Assembly: GCA_021414305.1 (NCBI GenBank)
Contig: JAIOOS010000023.1
Location: 1-64,000 of the forward strand
Source of the DNA: Burkholderiales bacterium
GTDB lineage: Bacteria > Pseudomonadota > Gammaproteobacteria > Burkholderiales > Burkholderiaceae_C
Direction of reading: 5' to 3'
Length of the DNA: 64,000 bases
Part shown: piece by piece, positions 58,684 through 64,000 of the stretch
Position numbering within the stretch: position 1 is the stretch's first letter
Layout: every line of letters begins with the position of its first letter
Program-made: the position numbers and the translations under genes
Notes under the pieces: generated by a model
The model's input: the letters and a program-made list of their open reading frames with translations, nothing else
The model's database searches: none
What the model was told of the DNA's origin: nothing

Positions 58684-59115
58684 TCACCGGCTGGCCAGTG
58701 CCTCGAGCAGATGCCAGCGCCACTTCGAGACTTGTCGATCTGAACGGGTAGGCAAGTCCTGCCGAGCGACAGGCGCGCCGTGTTCCATGCGCAGGGTCCA
58801 TGATCGTGCGGGGCTTTCGGCAGGAGGGCATACCCAGTTCCGTCCGTCGCGGATGTCGCAGTTGGAGAGCCGCCCTGCCGGCGCACTGCTCCCCACGACC
58901 TGAAGGACGACCTCGCCCCTTTCCTTGGAGGCGTGATAGCGATAGCGCTTGCCCGCAACCATTCGCCCGGTGCAACGACTGTCCTGCCATTGGCCGCCTT
59001 CGCACTCCGCCGTGTAGATGGTCCGTTCGCCTTGCAACGTCACGAAGTCGGACGCCCAGGCAGCGACGACAAGGAACGTCAGCATGAGAACCACCAGCAG
59101 CCAGACACGCCTCAT
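58684..59115 (-). CDS. Exported hypothetical protein
   Basis: A 143-aa protein with a signal peptide (VWLLVVLMLTFLVVAAWA). The mature part has four cysteines spaced as AECEGGQWQDSRCTGRMVAG and NCDIRDGRNWVCPP, suggesting two disulfides. Family not recognised beyond similarity to other small periplasmic hypotheticals of Burkholderiales. ATG 59115 is chosen for the signal; the frame stays open upstream to 59442. Confidence 0.7.
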   Translation of the reverse strand: MRRVWLLVVLMLTFLVVAAWASDFVTLQGERTIYTAECEGGQWQDSRCTGRMVAGKRYRYHASKERGEVVLQVVGSSAPAGRLSNCDIRDGRNWVCPPAESPARSWTLRMEHGAPVARQDLPTRSDRQVSKWRWHLLEALASR

Positions 59116-59440
59116 GGAATGGCTCTCCCGGACCCGACAGGAGTCGAACCCGAGTTCCCTTTGGCCTGAGGCACGGCGTGCCCGAGCGTCATTCGATGAA
59201 GTTGCGCGGCGGCAGGAGCATGGGGCAGCCACTGGCGCCAGTCGGCGAGGTCCGTCCGGACGGCGGACACGAAGGCAGGTTGCCGGGGCATTCGACGCTT
59301 CCGGCTGCTCGATGGCCCGCTTTCGCAGCCATGGGAAAAGCGATAGTATTTGTACAAACATAGCTAGTGTAAGGTCGCGGGGCGGTAGAGCGCCGGTCAG
59401 CCCTTCGACGCCGCGCTGCCGTTCGTCTTCAGGAGGTTCC
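59116..59440. other. Gene-free stretch of 325 bp before the second pal gene
   Basis: No supported gene. It contains GGAGTCGAACCC (near 59141), reminiscent of a tRNA T-arm but without a cloverleaf, and, near the right end, an AT-richer segment with the candidate MarR site. The promoter of the second pal gene must lie here. Confidence 0.6.
59349..59358. promoter_or_regulatory. Candidate MarR-regulator operator upstream of the second pal
   Basis: Perfect palindrome TTTGTACAAA in the only AT-rich patch of the intergenic region. A nine-of-ten match, TTTCTACAAA, lies at the start of the DUF3014 gene (60680-60689), just after the marR gene. Assignment to MarR is inference. Confidence 0.45.
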
Positions 59441-59983
59441 ATGCTGCGTTACTTGCTTCTGGCCGGGCTGGCGTCCGGCCTGCTTTCGGCCTGCTCGAGC
59501 ACGCCGGTCGCGCGTCCCGCGGAATCCGCGCCCGCATCCACGGTGGTGCAGGCTCCGCCAGCCCGAACGGGGCCGTCGACCGCCTCGACGGGACAGGTGG
59601 CCTCCGCCTCGGCAAACGTGCCATCGCACCTCGATCCGAACAGCCTGCTCAGTCGGGAACACAGCGTCTACTTCGAGTTCGACGACGCGGTCGTTGCCCA
59701 GGAGTTCAGGCCCCTGGTCGAGCGGCAGGCCCAGTACCTCGTGCGCAATCCGTCCCTGGCCGTGGCGGTACAGGGCAACGCCGATGAGCGTGGATCGAGC
59801 GAGTACAACCTCGCGCTCGGCCAGCGCCGCGCCCAGGCCGTCAAGTCCGCGATGCAACTTCTGGGTGTGAAGGATGCGCAGGTCGAAGCCGTCAGTCTCG
59901 GAGAGGAAAAGCCGATGGCGACGGGGCACGACGACGCGTCATGGCGGCAGAACCGGCGCGCCGACATCGTCTATCGACGGTAG
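59441..59983 (+). CDS. Second Pal-like OmpA-domain lipoprotein
   Basis: A 180-aa lipoprotein (LAGLASGLLSAC-SS). The C-terminal OmpA domain (VYFEFDDAVVAQEFRPLVER, VAVQGNADERGSSEYNLALG, QRRAQAVKSAMQLLG) closely parallels Pal at 53765, with HTD changed to NAD in the peptidoglycan-binding loop. The Ser/Pro/Ala linker (residues 20-60) differs. AGGAGG lies 5 nt before ATG 59441. A terminator follows. Confidence 0.92.
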   Translation: MLRYLLLAGLASGLLSACSSTPVARPAESAPASTVVQAPPARTGPSTASTGQVASASANVPSHLDPNSLLSREHSVYFEFDDAVVAQEFRPLVERQAQYLVRNPSLAVAVQGNADERGSSEYNLALGQRRAQAVKSAMQLLGVKDAQVEAVSLGEEKPMATGHDDASWRQNRRADIVYRR

Positions 59984-60072
59984 AGGCAAGGCCGGCACCC
60001 CGAGTTGCAGTTTCGAACGATCCGGTTGTCTCCCGTTCGCGCATGACCTGACTCCTAGAGGCATGCCGCGTT

Positions 60073-60104
60073 GGGACACCTTCGGGTGTCCCTCTTCTTT
60101 TCTT
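60073..60104 (+). terminator. Rho-independent terminator
   Basis: Stem GGGACACC / GGTGTCCC with TTCG tetraloop (60073-60092) followed by TCTTCTTTTCTT. Ends the second pal gene before marR. Confidence 0.9.
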
Positions 60105-60122
60105 CGTCGATATCATCGCTCG

Positions 60123-60638
60123 ATGACTCGACGTGTCTTGCCTTCCTCGCGCGCGTACGCTGGCGACAGCCACGCAGCAGACGTCCCTGCGACTCGCGTG
60201 CTTCGCCAGTTCCGGCAGATCTTCAACGCCGTCAAGACCCATTTCAAGCAGGTGGAGAAGAAGGTCGGACTGGGAGGGGCGCAGGTCTGGGCGCTCAGCG
60301 TCGTTCGCGATGCGCCCGGCATCGGCATGGGCAGCCTTGCGAACGCGATGAACATCCATCAGTCGACAGCAAGCAACCTCGTCAAGGCCCTGGTCGAGCG
60401 CGGCCTGCTGAGCGTCACCAAGCACGATACCGATCGGCGCGCCGTCGTGCTGAAATTGCTCCCGGCCGGCGCCCGCATCCTCAAGCGCAGCCCCGAACCG
60501 TTCTCGGGTGTCCTGCCCGAAGCGCTCGCCTCGCTCGATGAAAAGACCCTGAAGAGGCTGGAAGCGGACCTGAAGAAGCTGATCGCCGAACTCCACGCCG
60601 ATGCCAGCGCGGGGAATATCCTGCTCTCCGAGTTGTAG
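60123..60638 (+). CDS. MarR family transcriptional regulator
   Basis: A 171-aa winged-helix regulator: GAQVWALSVVRDAPGIGMGS, LANAMNIHQSTASNLVKALV (recognition helix) and ERGLLSVTKHDTDRRAVVLK (wing), flanked by dimerisation helices. The effector is unknown. ATG 60123 is chosen. Flanked by two copies of a TTTGTACAAA-like sequence, suggesting it controls the second pal and DUF3014. Confidence 0.9.
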   Translation: MTRRVLPSSRAYAGDSHAADVPATRVLRQFRQIFNAVKTHFKQVEKKVGLGGAQVWALSVVRDAPGIGMGSLANAMNIHQSTASNLVKALVERGLLSVTKHDTDRRAVVLKLLPAGARILKRSPEPFSGVLPEALASLDEKTLKRLEADLKKLIAELHADASAGNILLSEL

Positions 60639-60679
60639 GCAGGTGCCCTTGCGGCCTCCGCCGGGTCGTTTCATGTACA

Positions 60680-60689
60680 TTTCTACAAA
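60680..60689. promoter_or_regulatory. Candidate MarR-regulator operator at the DUF3014 start
   Basis: TTTCTACAAA, one mismatch from the palindrome at 59349, with its last A being the first base of the DUF3014 ATG (60689). Binding here would block transcription or translation start. Confidence 0.4.
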
Positions 60690-61522
60690 TGCAATCGACC
60701 CCGAGGTCGGCCTACGCGATCGCCGCCGTGGCGACTGTCGCGTTGCTCGTCTGCGTTGCATACCTGTGGCGGCAGAGGCCTCCATCCCAGCCCGTTGCGG
60801 ACGTCGCACCGCCGGTGTCTTCTGCGCCCGCTCCAGCGTCGGCTCCTGCGCAGGACTCGAAGACCCACTATCCGCTCGATATCAAGGCGGCGACTCCACC
60901 GACCTCGGCTGCGGTGTTCGATCTTCAGGCGGCACTGGCCGATCTGTTCGGACTCAATACCGTCCAGTCCCTGTTTCGCCTCGACGATTTCTCGCGTCGT
61001 CTGGCGGCGACGCTCGACAACCTCGGCCGCTCGCATGCGCCGGCCACGTTGTGGCCGGTCAATCCGGTGAGCGGCCGTTTCACTGTCGAGCAGCGTGACG
61101 GCGCGACCTTCATCGGCGCCGACAACGGGCTGCGCTATACCCCTTACGTTCTCCTGCTCGAGACCGTCGACTTGCGACAGGCGGTGGCGCTCTACGCCCG
61201 CATCTACCCGGCGCTGCAGCGCGCCTACGAGGATCTCGGGTACCCGAGGGAGTACCTCAACGACCGACTGGTCCAGGTGATCGACCAGCTCCTGGCGACC
61301 CCGGAGATCGATGTCCCGCTGCAGGTGCGCCTGCCGCCGATCGAGGGGCCGCTGCGGCCGGAGCGGCCGTGGGTACTCTACGAATTCGTCGATGCGGAAC
61401 TGCAGTCGCTGACGGCTGGGCAGAGGGCGCTCCTGCGCATGGGGTCGGTCAACGAGAGGCGAATCAAGGTTCGCCTCGCCGAGATCCGGCGCCTCGTGAC
61501 CGCCGGCCGGTCGACGCGTTAG
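60689..61522 (+). CDS. DUF3014 membrane-anchored protein
   Basis: A 277-aa protein with one N-terminal transmembrane segment (AYAIAAVATVALLVCVAYLW), a Pro/Ala-rich linker, then the DUF3014 domain (LQAALADLFGLNTVQSLFRL, RRLAATLDNLGRS, YTPYVLLLETVDLRQAVALY, LVQVIDQLLATPEI). Probably periplasmic and anchored in the inner membrane. Function unknown. Confidence 0.87.
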   Translation: MQSTPRSAYAIAAVATVALLVCVAYLWRQRPPSQPVADVAPPVSSAPAPASAPAQDSKTHYPLDIKAATPPTSAAVFDLQAALADLFGLNTVQSLFRLDDFSRRLAATLDNLGRSHAPATLWPVNPVSGRFTVEQRDGATFIGADNGLRYTPYVLLLETVDLRQAVALYARIYPALQRAYEDLGYPREYLNDRLVQVIDQLLATPEIDVPLQVRLPPIEGPLRPERPWVLYEFVDAELQSLTAGQRALLRMGSVNERRIKVRLAEIRRLVTAGRSTR

Positions 61523-61552
61523 CAGCCGCGTTTCCGGCGATCGTGAAATTCC

Positions 61553-62314
61553 TCAGCGAATGCCGTCGCCGACGAGGTCCAGGATTCGTTCGAGCAGGCC
61601 TTCGATCTCGGCGGGGCCGTCCAGGCAGTACATGGCCCGGGAGGCTCGATCGTCGCGTCCCACCTTGATCGTCAGCCAGCCCGGTGCGGCGCGAGCAAAC
61701 ACCGGCTCGTCGTTGACGTCGTCGCCGAGAAAGACCGCCACCTTCGCACCGCTGTGCTCGACCAGGCGCGCCACCGCCTCTGCCTTGTCCGGGGCGCCTT
61801 CGGCGACGAAGTTCATGACCAGCTTGCCGCCGAACGCGCTCAGTCCTGGATCGAGCGTCCGGGCGAGGTGGTCCACCACCTCGTGCGCCCGGCTCCGGTC
61901 GGGCGCGAGCCGGTAGTGCAATGCGATCGAGCGCCCCTTGTCCTCGACCGTGACGCCCGCCTGGACAAGGGCCGTCGCGCTCTTCGCGAGGCGGTCTCGC
62001 ATCGGGTCGAGCAGGGAAGGCGGGTTCGCTTCCGGCATCAAGGGGCTCTCGGCACCGTGGTTGCCGACGATGTAGCGGGGCGTGAAGTGGAGGCGTCCGC
62101 GGATGTCGTCGACTCTGCGGCCGCTGACGATCGCCAGCGGCAGGGTGCGGCCCAGGCGCTCCAGGCCCTTCGCGACTGCTGCCGACACGCGGGCGTCGCC
62201 GGGCCGCGCGACGATGGGAGCGAGGGTGCCGTCGAAGTCGAACGCGAGCAGGGGACGCAGGCCGATCGCAGCGGCAAGGGCCTGCTCGCCCTCGGCAGAG
62301 AAAAGGTGCCGCAT
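61553..62314 (-). CDS. otsB: Trehalose-6-phosphate phosphatase
   Basis: A 253-aa HAD phosphatase completing trehalose synthesis. Nucleophile motif LLAFDFDGTLAPIVARPGDA, motif II LPLAIVSGRRVDDIR, IVGNHGAESPL typical of OtsB, and motif III/IV VAVFLGDDVNDEPVFARAA. ATG 62314 shares a base with the otsA stop (TGATG); GTG 62317 is an alternative start. Cotranscribed with otsA. Confidence 0.94.
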   Translation of the reverse strand: MRHLFSAEGEQALAAAIGLRPLLAFDFDGTLAPIVARPGDARVSAAVAKGLERLGRTLPLAIVSGRRVDDIRGRLHFTPRYIVGNHGAESPLMPEANPPSLLDPMRDRLAKSATALVQAGVTVEDKGRSIALHYRLAPDRSRAHEVVDHLARTLDPGLSAFGGKLVMNFVAEGAPDKAEAVARLVEHSGAKVAVFLGDDVNDEPVFARAAPGWLTIKVGRDDRASRAMYCLDGPAEIEGLLERILDLVGDGIR

Positions 62315-64000
62315 CACTCGACCCGATGGCGTTCCACGCGGGCCTCGATCCGCTCGCGCAGGCGCGACCGTCCGGCGTCGGTCAGCATGTGACCGGCCCA
62401 GCGGAAGACGTTGTTCTCGCGCACGGTCATGCGCAGGCTCGCCATTCGCTCGCGCTGTTCAGCCGGCGGCATCGTCGCCGCGCGATGCAGCGCGTCGGCC
62501 GTCTCCTCGACGTGATAGGGATTCACGATCAACGCTTCGGTCATTTCGCGGGCGGCGCCGGCGAAGCGGCTGAGGATCAGCACCCCCTGCTCGTCGTCGC
62601 GCGCCGCGACGAACTCCTTGCAGACGAGGTTCATGCCGTCGTGAAGACTGGTGACCACGCACAGGTCGCAGGCACGAAACAGCTCGTTGACGGCGTCGTG
62701 CTCGTGATGCTGGGCAAGGAGGTGGACCGGCTGGTAGCCGGGCTGCCCGAACCTTTGATTGATGCGCTCGGTGACGCGCGCGATCCGCTCCTGGAACGAT
62801 TGGTACTCCTCCAGCAGGCTGCGCGAAGGCGCGGCGACCTGGACGAACACGAAACGCCCGATCCACTCCGGCCGCTTCTCGAGGAGCCGCTCCACCGCAT
62901 GCAGCCGCTCGAGGATGCCCTTGGTGTAGTCGTATCGGTCGACCCCGACGCCGAGGCAGGTGGTGGCGGGCAGCCGCAGTCGCTCGAAGACCCGGCGGCG
63001 ACACTCGTCGATCGTCGGCCAGGCCGCTTGTTCAGACGCCGGCGGCCACTCGATCGAGATGGGGTAGCTCTCGACCAGCGTTTCCTCGCCCTTGAAGGAA
63101 ATGGTCGAGTGCTCGTGCTCGATGCGCGCCTCGAGGAAGCGATCCACGGTCTCGATGAAGTTCTTGCAGTGAAAGCGCGTATGAAAGCCGAGGATGGTGC
63201 TGCCGAGCATGCCCTCGAGAATCTCGCGCCGCCAGGGACAGATGCCGAACGACTCCGGATTCGGCCAGGGGATGTGCCAGAAGGTGAGGATGGTGGCGCG
63301 GGGCAATTTGGCGCGGATCATCGCCGGCACGAGGGCGAAGTGATAGTCCTGGACCAGCACCACGGGATCTTCGCCGCGTGCCTCGGACACCACCGCGTCG
63401 GCGAAGCGCTGGTTCACGATCCGGTACTGCTCCCAGTCCGACTCGCGAAATACCGGACGAACGTGCGCGACGTGGCATAGCGGCCACATGCCCTCGTTCG
63501 CGAAGCCGTAGTAGTAGCCCCTTTCCTCCTCGGCGCTCAGCCAGATGCGCCGCAGGACGTATTCGTTGCGACCGGGTGGCACGCCGACGCGGTCATGCCT
63601 GTCGACGACTTCCCGGTCGGCGCTGCCGCTGCCATGGGCGATCCACGTGCCCGAGCAGGCGCGCATCACGGGCTCGACGGCGGTCACGAGCCCGCTGGCG
63701 GGCCGCCTGACGACGGTTCCATCGGGTCCGGTGTCGTGGATGTACGGCTCCCGGTTGGAGACGACGATGACCTGGTCGCCCTGCAGCTGTGTCCGCAGCA
63801 GCGCACGCAACCGCTCGGGATCCCAGCCGGTCTGCGGGCCATGCGCCCGGCGATACTCGTCCTCCAGATCGCGCATCCGGGCGCGGATCTCGGCCGCCAG
63901 AGGCGCCATCTCGGGGCTCGCCGCCACCGGTCGCAACAGGCCTTCGCCGCGCAGGAGTCCCCGCACGCCGGACACCCATCCGCGCCAGCTGAGCTGCGCG
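62314..64000 (-). CDS. otsA: Trehalose-6-phosphate synthase, 5' end beyond window
   Basis: GT20 glycosyltransferase making trehalose-6-phosphate from UDP-glucose and glucose-6-phosphate. Landmarks: [91 protein letters not shown] and [20 protein letters not shown]. The frame stays open to the window edge, and the residues before the catalytic domain (about 75 seen) form a helical linker, so a longer protein with an extra N-terminal domain is likely. A GTG at 63975 could be a start if the gene is short. Confidence 0.92.
   Translation of the reverse strand, partial: AQLSWRGWVSGVRGLLRGEGLLRPVAASPEMAPLAAEIRARMRDLEDEYRRAHGPQTGWDPERLRALLRTQLQGDQVIVVSNREPYIHDTGPDGTVVRRPASGLVTAVEPVMRACSGTWIAHGSGSADREVVDRHDRVGVPPGRNEYVLRRIWLSAEEERGYYYGFANEGMWPLCHVAHVRPVFRESDWEQYRIVNQRFADAVVSEARGEDPVVLVQDYHFALVPAMIRAKLPRATILTFWHIPWPNPESFGICPWRREILEGMLGSTILGFHTRFHCKNFIETVDRFLEARIEHEHSTISFKGEETLVESYPISIEWPPASEQAAWPTIDECRRRVFERLRLPATTCLGVGVDRYDYTKGILERLHAVERLLEKRPEWIGRFVFVQVAAPSRSLLEEYQSFQERIARVTERINQRFGQPGYQPVHLLAQHHEHDAVNELFRACDLCVVTSLHDGMNLVCKEFVAARDDEQGVLILSRFAGAAREMTEALIVNPYHVEETADALHRAATMPPAEQRERMASLRMTVRENNVFRWAGHMLTDAGRSRLRERIEARVERHRVE

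Noticed and set aside
59130..59160. Possible tRNA remnant (GGAGTCGAACCC)
   Set aside because: Only a T-arm-like string; no acceptor, D or anticodon arms can be folded around it.

Overview
This is a GC-rich (roughly 70% by eye) chromosomal segment from a betaproteobacterium, most likely Burkholderiales. The main clue is the order yebC-purD-hemF-nadD-rsfS-rlmH-maf-rng, typical of that order; tolB-pal-cpoB and several DUFs common in Burkholderiales fit. The species cannot be named from sequence alone.

Left end (1-10.9 kb): a chromosomal (sedentary-type) integron. Twelve attC sites of about 78 bp (the first cut by the window edge) delimit twelve cassettes. All cassette genes read leftward (minus strand), away from a rightward integron integrase (intI). 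Six cassettes carry genes: a HigB/HigA-type toxin-antitoxin pair, two GNAT acetyltransferases and three unknown proteins. The other six are copies of one 390-bp sequence without a conserved reading frame, each ending in the same small hairpin, possibly a structured RNA family. intI has a consensus -35 box and a near-perfect LexA box over its -10. It starts with a GTG behind a good ribosome-binding site and overlaps dnaE2 (error-prone polymerase) by 67 bp. Cassette recombination and mutagenic repair therefore appear to share one SOS-controlled transcript, the most striking feature here.

10.9-37.2 kb: ordinary chromosomal genes in short operons. These include a 2OG-Fe(II) oxygenase; a MerR regulator divergent from DUF2938/flavodoxin/DUF2798 genes, with a visible MerR-type operator; a minus-strand operon of YwqK-like protein, GMC oxidoreductase, class III alcohol dehydrogenase and S9 peptidase; a phospholipase D lipoprotein divergent from a peroxiredoxin; a sorbosone-dehydrogenase-like protein; a stress protein; a serine carboxypeptidase; FKBP; glnS; two small envelope proteins; a LytTR two-component pair; an M14 peptidase; and a cytochrome b/molybdopterin oxidoreductase pair joined by a possible leader peptide.

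37.2-38.0 kb: a 745-bp non-coding block made of large nested inverted repeats.

38.0-56.1 kb: a HerA-like ATPase, a vanadium haloperoxidase-like protein, the tightly overlapping housekeeping operon from yebC to a glycosyltransferase, msbA, a WaaE-like transferase, tolB-pal-cpoB, tcdA and two tandem lysine tRNAs.

56.1-64.0 kb, behind the tRNAs: looser, more accessory-looking content. It holds a redoxin, DUF2945, DUF488, a uracil-DNA-glycosylase family protein, a second Pal-like lipoprotein, a MarR regulator with two similar candidate operators, DUF3014, and trehalose synthesis genes otsB/otsA, the last running off the window.
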